Origin: Candidatus Gastranaerophilales bacterium
Lineage (GTDB): Bacteria; Cyanobacteriota; Vampirovibrionia; Gastranaerophilales; Gastranaerophilaceae
Direction: 5' to 3'
Assembly (NCBI GenBank): GCA_017560095.1
Contig: JAFYOU010000027.1
Location: 1 to 64,000 of the forward strand
DNA length: 64,000 nucleotides
In this document: in pieces, positions 1 through 7,712 of the stretch
Numbering within the stretch: position 1 is the first letter of the stretch
How the letters are laid out: the number at the start of each line of letters is the position of its first letter
The notes under the pieces: generated by a model
Told to the model about the DNA's origin: nothing
Databases searched by the model: none
Seen by the model: the letters and a program-made list of their open reading frames with translations, nothing else
Translations under genes and position numbers: made by a program

Positions 1-289
1 AACAGGTTGAACCAACGGTTAGCTCGTTTGTTTCTCGTAAAGCTCGAAATCTCGCTTACGATTAACTAAACTCTGCATACTTAATCTCTAGGGCTCATTC
101 TTCGCCAAGAGCTTAAGCAAAATCCTGTCGTTCCGATTTTTTCAAAATCGTCCAACAGGTTGAACCAACGGTTAGCTCGTTTGTTTCTCGTAAAGCTCGA
201 AATCTCGCTTACGATTAACTAAACTCTGCATACTTAATCTCTAGGGCTCATTCTTCGCCAAGAGCTTAAGCAAAATCCTGTCGTTCCGA
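1..289. repeat. Tandem direct repeat, 153-bp period
   Basis: A unit of about 136 bp (1-136) recurs apparently identically at 154-289. The copies are separated by a 17-bp linker holding one arm of an AT hairpin (CGATTTT...AAAATCG, about 134-150). The array is cut by the window edge, so further copies may lie to the left. The unit is visibly richer in G+C than the flank after 290. It holds several inverted repeats, for example CCTGT/ACAGG spanning the linker and a TCGTAA.../...TTACGA pair. No long reading frame crosses both copies. It does not look like a CRISPR (unit too long, no short spacers) or an insertion sequence. An interspersed structured element or integron-like repeat is possible; the function is unknown. 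Confidence 0.85.
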
Positions 290-323
290 AAATTTATATA
301 TTTTTGCTAAATATTTTACAACT

Positions 324-354
324 TATCTCTTATAGGAAATTAAAGAGATATTTT
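324..354 (+). terminator. Possible AT-rich intrinsic terminator
   Basis: TATCTCTT (324-331) is complementary to AAGAGATA (343-350) with an 11-nt loop, followed by TTTT. It could end transcripts coming from the repeat array on the left. The stem is AT-rich, so the call is weak. Confidence 0.3.
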
Positions 355-454
355 AAATTTATATAAATGTAAAATTTTATTAAAATACATAATCATGTTA
401 TCAATATATATTTTTATCATTTTTATATAATTGGCAAAAAACATAGGAGGCTAT

Positions 455-715
455 ATGCAATTAAGTAACTTATCGTTAACAAATTTTAAAGGTATGATTA
501 TGTTGCAGGATGAACATGGTGGTGAATATTCAATCAATCCAAAAGCAATATCGTCAGTTACCAATCTGGGTTCATATGATATGTGTGAAAATAAAGCAAC
601 AAGAATTGATATGATAAATGGCGGTGTGCATTTTACGCCTACTGCTTATAATAAATTAATGACAGCCATTGAAAAAGCTAACAAAACAGAAGCAAATATT
701 AATTTGGTTGTATAG
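455..715 (+). CDS. Small protein resembling flagellar FlbD/SwrD
   Basis: An 86-residue protein. The start at ATG 455 is chosen because a textbook Shine-Dalgarno (AGGAGG, 445-450) ends 4 nt upstream; an upstream TTG in frame would lie before that site. The pattern is a short strand, then G-x-x-Y-x-I-N-P, an I-x-x-V strand, a polar loop, I-D-M-x-x-G-G and a C-terminal helix. This recalls FlbD/SwrD, a small protein tied to flagellar stator power. Flagellar accessory genes occur later in the window (35163-36434), which makes this plausible, but the resemblance is only by pattern. No signal peptide or TM segment is seen. It is monocistronic, with a terminator directly after it. Confidence 0.6.
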   Translation: MQLSNLSLTNFKGMIMLQDEHGGEYSINPKAISSVTNLGSYDMCENKATRIDMINGGVHFTPTAYNKLMTAIEKANKTEANINLVV

Positions 716-740
716 TTTGAAAGTATTAATGCAAATATAA

Positions 741-764
741 AAGAGCCCATTAGGGCTCTTTTTA
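741..764. terminator. Bidirectional intrinsic terminator
   Basis: A perfect 8-bp stem AAGAGCCC/GGGCTCTT (741-760) with a 4-nt loop, followed by a T run on the plus strand and an A run before it. It sits between two convergent genes and overlaps the stop codon of glgA, so it probably serves both. Confidence 0.85.
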
Positions 765-2216
765 AAACTCTTTTCTTTCTAATGCATCTAAATACAAAAA
801 TTTATATTTCTGAGCTGAATCTTCCCAAGAAAATTTGGTATCTATGCAATTTTTAACAATATTTTTGAAATCATCTTTTCTATCATAATATGTCCAAATT
901 GCATTTTTAACTTCGTTAACCATCGATTGAGCATCATAGCCAAGGAATTTAAAGCCTGTTGCACTTTTATTTGGATAAGCAACTATTGTGTCATCTAAAC
1001 CGCCAACTGCTCTAACAATTGGAACAGACCCATATTTCATTGCAATCATTTGAGATATTCCACATGGTTCAAACAAACTTGGCATTAAAAACATATCTGA
1101 AGCTTTGTAAATTTTTTCTGATAAATCTGCTTTAAAATCAATCCAAGCCCTAATATTGGATGAATTATTGGATGACCAAATTAGCATATTTTGGTAACTT
1201 TCTTCTCCGGTTCCCAAGAAAACGAAATCTGCAGGTTGTTCCATTAAGCCAAACTTAGCTACATCAATTAAATCTAAACCTTTTTGATATACAAGACGTG
1301 AAATCATTGCGATTAATGGTCTATTAGGATTGATTGGCAATCCAAAAGCACGTTGAATTTCTGCTTTGAACTCAGCTTTTTCTTTTATGTTAAATTTCTT
1401 TTTGTCATAGTGTGTGCCGTTTAAAATTCCGCAAAGCTTATATGTTTGACCTCTTAGTGTATAATCCATTCCTTCTCCAAAATCTGATCCTAGAATTTCT
1501 TGAGCATATCTTGGAGAAACTGTTGTAATTTTATCGGCACAATATAGTGCACCTTTTAGCCAATTAACTCTTCCGTAATGTTCTATACAATGATCATGAA
1601 AAACATTATCCCAACGCATATTTGCAAAATCAACAATTGCTTTATCGCATTCGCCTTGATAAGCAAGATTGTGAATTGTGAAAATTGATTTTGTATCTTT
1701 GTAAAATTCGTCATATTTATAGTTGGATTTCAAATAAACAGGAAGCATTGCAGTGTGCCAATCGTTGGCGTGGATTATGTCTGGTTTAAAATTAAGGAGT
1801 TTTGCATATTCTAATACCGCAAGCGAAAATGAAACATATCTTTGCATTTCATACATTTCATCACACCATTTTGGATAAACAACATTAAAACAAGAAAAAT
1901 ATTTCGGATTTGCTACGAAAAATACTTTTACTTTTGTTTTTGGAATGGTTGTCATAAATAGTTTAAAAACATGACGAGAATGACCCATATCAAGTGTCAA
2001 TTCTGAGTTTTCCAGTTCAACTATGTTGTATTTGTTGATATCAATGCAACCATATAGTGGTGTAAAAACGGCACATTCTACATCTTGTTTATCAAGATAT
2101 AAAGGTAGTTCTCCAACAACATCTGCTAATCCGCCAACTTTTGAATAAGGTGCAACCTCAGCGGAGGCAAAAAGAACTCTTAATTCCTTTTTTTGTTTAG
2201 TAAATTTTTTAAACAT
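762..2216 (-). CDS. glgA: Glycogen synthase (ADP-glucose type, GT5)
   Basis: A 484-residue GT-B fold glycosyltransferase that extends alpha-1,4-glucan from ADP-glucose in the cytosol. The N-terminal domain has the GT5 signature K-V-G-G-L-A-D-V-V near residue 27, preceded by the strand RVLFASAEVAPYS. The C-terminal domain carries M-I-S-R-L-V-x-Q-K-G-L-D and the nucleotide-sugar site P-S-L-F-E-P-C-G-I-S-Q, then VGGLDDTI. Length matches bacterial GlgA (about 480). It lies 24 bp downstream of ruvA on the same strand and is probably cotranscribed. No other glycogen genes are in the window. Confidence 0.95.
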   Translation of the reverse strand: MFKKFTKQKKELRVLFASAEVAPYSKVGGLADVVGELPLYLDKQDVECAVFTPLYGCIDINKYNIVELENSELTLDMGHSRHVFKLFMTTIPKTKVKVFFVANPKYFSCFNVVYPKWCDEMYEMQRYVSFSLAVLEYAKLLNFKPDIIHANDWHTAMLPVYLKSNYKYDEFYKDTKSIFTIHNLAYQGECDKAIVDFANMRWDNVFHDHCIEHYGRVNWLKGALYCADKITTVSPRYAQEILGSDFGEGMDYTLRGQTYKLCGILNGTHYDKKKFNIKEKAEFKAEIQRAFGLPINPNRPLIAMISRLVYQKGLDLIDVAKFGLMEQPADFVFLGTGEESYQNMLIWSSNNSSNIRAWIDFKADLSEKIYKASDMFLMPSLFEPCGISQMIAMKYGSVPIVRAVGGLDDTIVAYPNKSATGFKFLGYDAQSMVNEVKNAIWTYYDRKDDFKNIVKNCIDTKFSWEDSAQKYKFLYLDALERKEF

Positions 2217-2240
2217 ATTCTATCCTTATAAATTATATTT

Positions 2241-2849
2241 TTAAAACACTGATAATATTTTTAAAACTTCTTTCAATAATTCTTCTTCATTATCTTTATT
2301 AAGTTGTGTTAAAGCGGTTTCAATTGCTCCTTGATATTCGTTTTTGGAATAACCTAATGATTCTAAAATGGTTGCAACTTGTGAAATTGTATCAGAAGAC
2401 ACTTTTGTATTATTTGATTTTTCAATTATATATGGCACAGTGTCTAGTTTTGCAAGCTTGTCTTTAATTTCAAGAACAATTTTTTGTGCCATTTTGGGGC
2501 CTATTCCTTTTGTTCTTGAAATTGTTTTGTGATCTTGAGAAATAATCAAATTGATTAACTCATTTGCTTCAAATTCAGCTAAAAGTGCAAGAGAGGCTTT
2601 TGTGCCTATGCCTGAAACGGAAGTTAAAATATCAAAAAGAACTCTTTCTTGTTTTGTTTTAAAACCACAAAGAGTCATGGAGTCTTCTTTATGAATTAAT
2701 TTGGTATAAATTTTAATTTCACTATTTAATTCTCCGATTGAATTTAACGTTCTCAAATTGGTTAATAAATGATAACCAATTCCGTTGACTTCAACCGTGC
2801 AATATGGAAAACTTTTATCTGCTAGAATTCCTTTTAAGTAATCAAACAT
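2241..2849 (-). CDS. ruvA: Holliday junction branch-migration protein RuvA
   Basis: A 202-residue protein, the usual size. RuvA tetramers bind four-way junctions and load the RuvB motor. The N-terminal OB-fold starts M-F-D-Y-L-K-G. The central helix-hairpin-helix motifs are visible as S-V-S-G-I-G-T-K-A and T-K-G-I-G-P-K-M-A-Q-K-I. A C-terminal RuvB-contacting three-helix domain follows a polar linker (about 145-155). It is the first gene of a ruvA-glgA unit transcribed leftward; ruvB and ruvC are not in this window. Confidence 0.95.
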   Translation of the reverse strand: MFDYLKGILADKSFPYCTVEVNGIGYHLLTNLRTLNSIGELNSEIKIYTKLIHKEDSMTLCGFKTKQERVLFDILTSVSGIGTKASLALLAEFEANELINLIISQDHKTISRTKGIGPKMAQKIVLEIKDKLAKLDTVPYIIEKSNNTKVSSDTISQVATILESLGYSKNEYQGAIETALTQLNKDNEEELLKEVLKILSVF

Positions 2850-2918
2850 ATAAACTCCTGTGTTTAATTATAGAACTTTAAAATGCAAAAAAACTTATTT
2901 ATTTAGAAAATTTTACAA

Positions 2919-2948
2919 TTGGTTAAATAACGTTTATACTGGTATAAT
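2919..2948 (+). promoter_or_regulatory. Probable sigma-70 promoter of ilvBN
   Basis: A perfect -10 TATAAT (2943-2948) with a weak -35 TTGGTT (2919-2924) at 18-bp spacing. It lies about 33 bp before the ilvB start in the divergent ruvA-ilvB spacer. No leader peptide or attenuator hairpin is visible between it and ilvB. Confidence 0.6.
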
Positions 2949-2980
2949 AAAGCAAAGAATCGCATATAAAGGAAAGATTA

Positions 2981-4690
2981 ATGAATAAACAGATGTATAG
3001 CGGAGCACAAATACTTTTAAAATCTTTGGTTCAAGAAGGAATTAAAGAGATTTTTGGATATCCAGGCGGAGTGGTTCTGCCTTTGTATGATGCCCTTTAT
3101 ATGCAAGATGAAATAAAACATTATCTTGTTCGTCATGAACAAGCTGCAGTCCATGCAGCAGAAGGCTATGCTAGGGCTTCTGGACGAGTTGGTGTTGCAA
3201 TAGTTACATCTGGTCCTGGAGCTTGCAATACTATTACTGGTCTTGCTAATGCGTATTATGATGGTACTCCATTAATACTTATTACTGGTCAAGTTAACTC
3301 AAAATTAATCGGTGGAGACGCATTTCAAGAAGCAGATATTGTGGGCATTACACGTTCTTGCTGCAAACATAATTATCTAGTTAAAGACGTTAAAGATTTA
3401 GCTAGAATAATAAAAGAAGCTTTTTATATTGCAACAACTGGAAAGAAAGGTCCTGTTGTAATTGACATTCCAGTTGATATATTTAACGCAAAGTACACTT
3501 TTGAATATCCAAAAAACGTCGAATTGGTTGGTTATAATCCAAATTATAAAGGTCATCCTTTGCAAATTCAGCGTGCACTTGATGCTTTGTTTGAAGCAAA
3601 AAGGCCAGTGATAATTTCTGGTGGTGGCGTTATGGCATCTAATGCGAGTGTTGAATTAAAAGAAATTGCTACTCGTTTGCAGATTCCCGTAGTGCATACT
3701 TTAATGGGTACAGGAACTTATCCTGATAGTCTTGAAACAAGTCTTGGTATGATGGGGATGCATGGTAATTATTGTGCTAATTTAACGGTGGCAAACGCAG
3801 ATATTATTTTTGCTATTGGCACAAGGTTTTCTGATAGGATCACAGGTTGCTTAAAGAAATTTGCCCGAGATGCGCAAGTTATTCATATTGATATTGACCC
3901 TTGTTCTATTTCAAAAAATGTGAAAGCAACAATTCCTATTGTGGGCGATATTAAAAATGTTTTATCCATTATGATTGAATTGTTAAATAAAACAAATCAT
4001 AAAGTTAATGAAGAATTAAAAGAAAAATGGTTTCAAGATATTCGTGAATGGAAGAAAAAAGTCGCAGTTCCTCAAAAAAAATCTGATAAATTGAGCGCGA
4101 TTACTGTTTTAAACACAATTTACGAATTTACAAAACAAGATGAACCAGTTGTTGCAACCGAGGTTGGCCAGCATCAAATGTGGACAGCACAAAATTTTAA
4201 ATTTAATCAACCAAGAAAACTTATTACATCTGGCGGTTTAGGGACTATGGGTTTTGGTTTTCCTGCTGCACTTGGAGCATGTGCAGCTATGAAAAATGGA
4301 TATGTATTAAACATAGCTGGTGATGGTTCTATACAAATGAATATACAAGAACTTATGACTTGCGTCGATTATAATTTTAAAGTTATCAACTGTATTATAA
4401 ATAATGGTTATTTGGGAATGGTTCGTCAATGGCAAGAAAAAATCTATAATGAACATTATTCTCAAACCAAGATTTCATCTCCAGACTTTGTGAAATTGGC
4501 GCAAAGTTATGGTGCTTTGGGTATTAGAGTTGAAAAAGAAGAAGAAATTATTCCAGCTTTAAAGCAAGCAATTGAGTTTAATGGACCCGTTATGATTGAT
4601 TTTATTTGTGAAAATTTTGAAATGGTTTATCCTTGGGTGTTAGCGGGTCAACCAATAGATAAAGTATTATTATCAAGAGAGGAGTGTTAA
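2981..4690 (+). CDS. ilvB: Acetolactate synthase, large catalytic subunit
   Basis: A 569-residue ThDP/FAD enzyme that condenses two pyruvates (or pyruvate and 2-ketobutyrate), the first common step of branched-chain amino acid synthesis. Visible elements are the catalytic Glu in R-H-E-Q-A-A (E53), the N-terminal T-S-G-P-G-A motif, a central FAD domain (R-F-S-D-R-I-T-G) and the C-terminal ThDP/Mg motif G-D-G-S-I-Q-M-N...N-N-G-Y-L-G-M-V. Length is typical. The anabolic FAD-dependent form, not a catabolic AlsS, is indicated because ilvN follows directly. Confidence 0.96.
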   Translation: MNKQMYSGAQILLKSLVQEGIKEIFGYPGGVVLPLYDALYMQDEIKHYLVRHEQAAVHAAEGYARASGRVGVAIVTSGPGACNTITGLANAYYDGTPLILITGQVNSKLIGGDAFQEADIVGITRSCCKHNYLVKDVKDLARIIKEAFYIATTGKKGPVVIDIPVDIFNAKYTFEYPKNVELVGYNPNYKGHPLQIQRALDALFEAKRPVIISGGGVMASNASVELKEIATRLQIPVVHTLMGTGTYPDSLETSLGMMGMHGNYCANLTVANADIIFAIGTRFSDRITGCLKKFARDAQVIHIDIDPCSISKNVKATIPIVGDIKNVLSIMIELLNKTNHKVNEELKEKWFQDIREWKKKVAVPQKKSDKLSAITVLNTIYEFTKQDEPVVATEVGQHQMWTAQNFKFNQPRKLITSGGLGTMGFGFPAALGACAAMKNGYVLNIAGDGSIQMNIQELMTCVDYNFKVINCIINNGYLGMVRQWQEKIYNEHYSQTKISSPDFVKLAQSYGALGIRVEKEEEIIPALKQAIEFNGPVMIDFICENFEMVYPWVLAGQPIDKVLLSREEC

Positions 4691-5221
4691 ATGCCAACTA
4701 GTCATACTATATCAGTTTTAGTTACAAATGAGGTTGGGGTTTTATCTCGTATAGTTGATTTATTTTCTGGACGTGGATATAACATTGAAAGTTTAACTGT
4801 TGCTCCTACTTTGGATAGTGTTTATTCACGTGTAACAATTGTTACTCGTGCTGATGATGATGTTGTTGAGCAAATTTGTAAACAGCTGAATCGTCTTATA
4901 CCTGTCATCAAAGTTGCCAATTTGACTTTAGGTGATGCTATTGAATATGAAATTGGTTTGTTGAAAATTTCTGTAAATGACGAGAATCGAGCTGAATTTA
5001 TGAATATTGTTGCACAGGCTTCTGCAACTATTATGGATGTAAATGAGAAATTATATACAGTTAAAATTGATGGCGATGAAAAGCAAGTGCAAACATTTGC
5101 TGAGCTAGTTCGCCCATTTGGAATAAAAGAATTTGTTCGCTCAGGCAAAGTTGCAATTACAAAAAGTGGGCAGTTTTCAACTTTTAAAAATAAAAAAGAT
5201 GAGCTAAAGCTTGGTTTATAA
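4691..5221 (+). CDS. ilvN: Acetolactate synthase, small regulatory subunit
   Basis: A 176-residue regulatory subunit that activates IlvB and mediates valine feedback inhibition. It starts with an ACT domain (H-T-I-S-V-L-V-T-N-E-V-G-V-L-S-R-I, then R-G-Y-N-I-E-S-L) and ends with the C-terminal ALS_ss domain (G-L-L-K-I-S...V-R-P-F-G-I-K-E-F-V-R-S-G). The ATG directly follows the ilvB stop with no gap, and its ribosome site (AGAGGAG) lies inside ilvB. This indicates translational coupling. ilvC and ilvD are not adjacent. Confidence 0.95.
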   Translation: MPTSHTISVLVTNEVGVLSRIVDLFSGRGYNIESLTVAPTLDSVYSRVTIVTRADDDVVEQICKQLNRLIPVIKVANLTLGDAIEYEIGLLKISVNDENRAEFMNIVAQASATIMDVNEKLYTVKIDGDEKQVQTFAELVRPFGIKEFVRSGKVAITKSGQFSTFKNKKDELKLGL

Positions 5222-5256
5222 AAAAAAGACCTTCATAAAAATGATAAAGAAGGTCT
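5221..5256 (-). terminator. Intrinsic terminator of the LuxR-type gene
   Basis: An 8-bp stem AGACCTTC/GAAGGTCT (5227-5234 and 5249-5256) with a 14-nt loop. In the minus direction it is followed by seven T (A run 5221-5227), so it mainly ends the leftward gene. It directly abuts the ilvN stop. Confidence 0.75.
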
Positions 5257-5287
5257 AAATTAGATAGTAGAGAGTTAATAAGTAAAT

Positions 5288-5650
5288 TTATATATATTTC
5301 TTTGCTTCCGATATCCAGTATTCTTGCATGTCGGAAGTATTATTTTTATTTGTCAAATTGTTGAGAATTTTTTTTAGTTTATTATTTTGTGCAAATAAAT
5401 ATTCAATTTTTGAATTTTTTAAGTCAATTAATGATTTATAATTATCAATAATTTCACCAAAGACGCTTAAGATGAATTCATTTCTTGTTTTGGCTTTGTA
5501 TTTAGAATACAAAATATTTAAATGATAAGAGATAGAAGATTGCGAGCAATGAATTTTTTTTGCAATTTGCGCTATAGTCATTCCTTTAAATACGCATTTT
5601 ACAATAAGCGACTGATTTTCTGACAATTTGTCTTTTGCTTTATCTGACAT
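5288..5650 (-). CDS. Small LuxR/GerE-type HTH protein without receiver domain
   Basis: About 120 residues. The N-terminal half is a LuxR-type helix-turn-helix: L-S-E-N-Q-S-L-I-V-K-C-V-F-K-G, then I-A-Q-I-A-K-K-I-H-C-S-Q-S-S-I-S-Y-H-L, with the recognition helix near residues 31-40. The C-terminal half is helical and Lys/Asn-rich, possibly a dimerising coiled coil. There is no response-regulator or ligand domain. The ATG at 5650 is favoured by a nearby AGG; an ATG at 5665 and a TTG at 5668 are alternatives. It diverges from an XRE-type gene across a 49-bp nested palindrome (5709-5757), which suggests mutual or self-regulation. Its targets cannot be read from the sequence. Confidence 0.7.
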   Translation of the reverse strand: MSDKAKDKLSENQSLIVKCVFKGMTIAQIAKKIHCSQSSISYHLNILYSKYKAKTRNEFILSVFGEIIDNYKSLIDLKNSKIEYLFAQNNKLKKILNNLTNKNNTSDMQEYWISEAKKYI

Positions 5651-5708
5651 AATACCTAATTCCATCAAAATATGTATGTAAATTATCTATTTATTGTGTT
5701 ATAATTCT

Positions 5709-5757
5709 CTTGACAATTACAAAGGAAATAGTACACTAACTATTTTTAATTGTCAAG
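5709..5757. promoter_or_regulatory. Nested palindromic operator with face-to-face promoters
   Basis: The outer arms CTTGACAATTA (5709-5719) and TAATTGTCAAG (5747-5757) are perfect 11-bp inverted repeats. Inside, AAATAGT (5726-5732) and ACTATTT (5739-5745) form a second 7-bp pair. Each outer arm holds a perfect -35 TTGACA. The plus-strand -10 would be TACACT (5732-5737) and the minus-strand -10 TACTAT (5733-5728), so the two promoters overlap and read across each other toward the two flanking regulator genes. The symmetry is seen directly; that a dimeric regulator binds it is inference. Confidence 0.7.
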
Positions 5758-5783
5758 CTTTGGTTTATTAAAGGTAGAGAAAT

Positions 5784-6077
5784 ATGAAGAATCTTAATGA
5801 AAGAGTTAAAATTCTGAGGAAACAACTCGGATTTTCTCAAGAAGAGTTTGCGGCAAAATTAGGTGTTACAAAGCAAGCTATTTCTAATATGGAAACATCT
5901 AAAAGCACGCCAAGTCCAATGGTTTTATTTAATATGCATGTGAACATGGATGTTAATTTAAATTACATTATAGCTGGCACAGGTGATATTTTTATTACTG
6001 AAAAGGGAAATAAAGCATTAAAGGCTTCTCTTTTGAAAGAATTTGAGCAAATGCTTAAGTCGAGAGGGATTGAATGA
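5784..6077 (+). CDS. XRE-family transcriptional regulator
   Basis: A 97-residue protein with an N-terminal Cro/CI-type helix-turn-helix (about residues 6-61): L-N-E-R-V-K-I-L-R-K-Q-L-G-F-S-Q-E-E-F-A, then L-G-V-T-K-Q-A-I-S-N-M-E as the recognition helix, and the conserved N-Y-I-I-A-G-T-G-D-I-F. The last 30 residues are a helical tail. It is typical of small chromosomal XRE regulators and of prophage or toxin-antitoxin regulators, but no toxin or phage gene is next to it. The ribosome site is AAGGTAGAG. It diverges from a LuxR-type HTH gene over a shared palindrome and is followed by a terminator at 6193. Confidence 0.85.
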   Translation: MKNLNERVKILRKQLGFSQEEFAAKLGVTKQAISNMETSKSTPSPMVLFNMHVNMDVNLNYIIAGTGDIFITEKGNKALKASLLKEFEQMLKSRGIE

Positions 6078-6124
6078 TATTAGTATGCAAATTGTGTAAT
6101 ATATGTAACAATTTAGTAACAAAT

Positions 6125-6219
6125 TTGCACTAGTAAATTTTCATGTGTAATAATCATGTAAGTTAATAGTCTAACCATTCCTTTCTTGACTTATGCGGTT
6201 TGAAAACCGCATTTATTTT
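6125..6219 (+). ncRNA. Candidate small RNA with its own promoter and terminator
   Basis: Downstream of the XRE gene lies a promoter-like pair: TTGCAC (6125-6130) and AATAAT (6149-6154), 18 bp apart. A roughly 60-nt stretch follows that ends in a strong intrinsic terminator (6193-6219). It contains a pyrimidine stretch (ATTCCTTTCTT, about 6177-6187) that could pair with a Shine-Dalgarno sequence. No plausible reading frame is present. It may equally be just the 3' end of the XRE transcript. Confidence 0.35.
6193..6219 (+). terminator. Intrinsic terminator
   Basis: A 9-bp perfect stem ATGCGGTTT/AAACCGCAT (6193-6212) with a minimal loop, followed by TTATTTT. It ends the XRE transcript and/or the candidate small RNA. 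Confidence 0.85.
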
Positions 6220-6267
6220 GTCATGGTTTTTAAATTGCAAATGCATGCGTGTATAAGGATGTAAAAT

Positions 6268-6915
6268 ATGAAAAAAAATATTGAAAAAATTATTTCAGCT
6301 TGCATTTATTTTATTTGTTTGCTTGTGATTGTCGAATTAGGTGTAAACTATTTTTCATTTAAATATCTTTTTCCTATAAAAAATTTAACTAGTTACGGGT
6401 ATATAACCAAAAAAACACATAAAACCGTAATTCCTTTAAACAAATATTCAACTCGTCTAGAAGCTCAATTGATGCTTCCTTTTGAATTGATTAGCTTTTC
6501 AGTTCATAGTGAAAAAGAGTTGATAAAAACTTTTAATAAAGAAAAAAATAAATATGGTTATGTTGATTTAAATAATAAAACCGTTATTGATTATAAATAT
6601 GATTTAGCTTTTGATTTTAAAAATGATTATGCAATTGTTGCCATTTATGATGGTGATAACAAAAAATTTGGCACAATTGACAAAAAAGGCAACTGGATTA
6701 TTGAGCCAAAATATGCTTTTTTATGTCCTTTTGGTAAATATTATACAAAAGCATGTATAGATAATAAACGTTGTGGAATAATTGATCGTTTTGGTAATGA
6801 AATTACCTTAATGACATTTAAAATAGATAAACTTGAATGCCGCAGCCCAAATTGTATTGCAGAATTTTGCGCAATTGGAAACAATAAAAATAATACTTGC
6901 AATTATTTTTTATGA
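6268..6915 (+). CDS. Membrane-anchored WG-repeat protein
   Basis: A 215-residue protein. Residues 9-28 form a hydrophobic segment (signal anchor). The rest carries at least three WG/KWG-type repeats, recognisable as K-Y-G-Y-V-D-L-N-N-K-T-V-I-D-Y-K-Y-D, K-F-G-T-I-D-K-K-G-N-W-I-I-E-P-K-Y and C-G-I-I-D-R-F-G-N-E-I. WG repeats are thought to build beta-propeller-like folds, so the repeats probably face outside the cytoplasm. The ribosome site is AAGGATG. The function is unknown; the C-terminal Cys-containing tail (R-S-P-N-C...N-N-T-C) has no repeat pattern. Confidence 0.75.
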   Translation: MKKNIEKIISACIYFICLLVIVELGVNYFSFKYLFPIKNLTSYGYITKKTHKTVIPLNKYSTRLEAQLMLPFELISFSVHSEKELIKTFNKEKNKYGYVDLNNKTVIDYKYDLAFDFKNDYAIVAIYDGDNKKFGTIDKKGNWIIEPKYAFLCPFGKYYTKACIDNKRCGIIDRFGNEITLMTFKIDKLECRSPNCIAEFCAIGNNKNNTCNYFL

Positions 6916-6927
6916 TAAAATAATTGT

Positions 6928-7278
6928 ATGTTAAATGAATTTTTATATGCAAAAATACATAGAGCAACAGTTACGGAGGCCAATCTTGATTATGTTGGCT
7001 CAATTACAATTGATAAAACATTGTTAGATGAAGTTGGAATTAAAAAAAATCAAAAAGTTGAAATTTTAGATATCAACAATGGTGAAAGATTTTCAACTTA
7101 TGTAATTGAAGGAGCTGCTAACTCGGGTATAGTTTGTTTAAATGGCGCAGCTGCGAGAAAAGTTCAAGTAAAAGACAAGATCATCATAGTTGCTTATGCT
7201 TTATTGAATGAAGAAGAGCAGCAAACTTTTGAACCTAAAATTGCACACGTGGATGGAAATAATAAATTAATCAAATAA
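6928..7278 (+). CDS. panD: Aspartate 1-decarboxylase
   Basis: A 116-residue proenzyme, normal length, that makes beta-alanine for pantothenate and coenzyme A. The self-cleavage site Gly24-Ser25 is visible in Y-V-G-S-I-T-I-D; Ser25 becomes the pyruvoyl cofactor. Also present are K9[11 protein letters not shown], the catalytic-site N-G-A-A-A-R and an I-I-V-A-Y-A strand. It starts 12 nt after the WG-repeat gene and overlaps the downstream cupin gene by one base (TAATG). panB and panC are not nearby. Confidence 0.95.
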   Translation: MLNEFLYAKIHRATVTEANLDYVGSITIDKTLLDEVGIKKNQKVEILDINNGERFSTYVIEGAANSGIVCLNGAAARKVQVKDKIIIVAYALLNEEEQQTFEPKIAHVDGNNKLIK

Positions 7279-7712
7279 TGATTAAAATTATTGAACAAAA
7301 CAATAAAATATATGCAAAAATAATCAGGTCATCTTATCAGGCTTCTGATACTGAGTTTTTTACTGATCAGAATGATGAAATTCAACTTGGATACATTACT
7401 TATAAAAAAAACCATAAAACTGGAGCACATTATCATAATCATCTAAATAAAGAGTCAAGTCGAACAGATGAGATTTTAATTGTTCAAAAGGGATCTGCCA
7501 GGGTTGATTTTTATAATTTAAAAGGTGAATATATAAAAAGTTCGGAAATTTTTGAAAAAGATATTCTTATAATTCATCAAGGTGGTCATAATATTGTGTT
7601 TTACGAAGACACTAAAGTCCTTGCAATAAAATCTGGAGTTTATGAAAAAGAATGCTCCAAAACAAGGATGATTGGAACAAATAATCTAGAGCTTGTTATA
7701 GAGAATAATTAA
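7278..7712 (+). CDS. Cupin-like protein
   Basis: A 144-residue protein whose start shares one base with the panD stop, so it is translationally coupled. A cupin barrel is suggested by G-A-H-Y-H-N-H (about residues 50-56), the following D-E-I-L-I-V-Q-K-G-S-A-R-V-D-F-Y and the second motif L-I-I-H-Q-G-G-H-N-I-V-F. The histidines and the Glu after them would be metal ligands. Similar small cupins act as sugar-nucleotide isomerases or metal-binding proteins, but no substrate can be assigned. The 3' end overlaps the convergent pentapeptide gene by 4 nt. Confidence 0.65.
   Translation: MIKIIEQNNKIYAKIIRSSYQASDTEFFTDQNDEIQLGYITYKKNHKTGAHYHNHLNKESSRTDEILIVQKGSARVDFYNLKGEYIKSSEIFEKDILIIHQGGHNIVFYEDTKVLAIKSGVYEKECSKTRMIGTNNLELVIENN

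Noticed and set aside
1..289. CRISPR array or integron attC array
   Set aside because: Repeat unit of 153 bp without spacers does not fit CRISPR; no clear attC core sites (GTTRRRY pairs) and no integrase in view.
4822..5148. 108-aa minus-strand frame
   Set aside because: Fully antisense inside ilvN.
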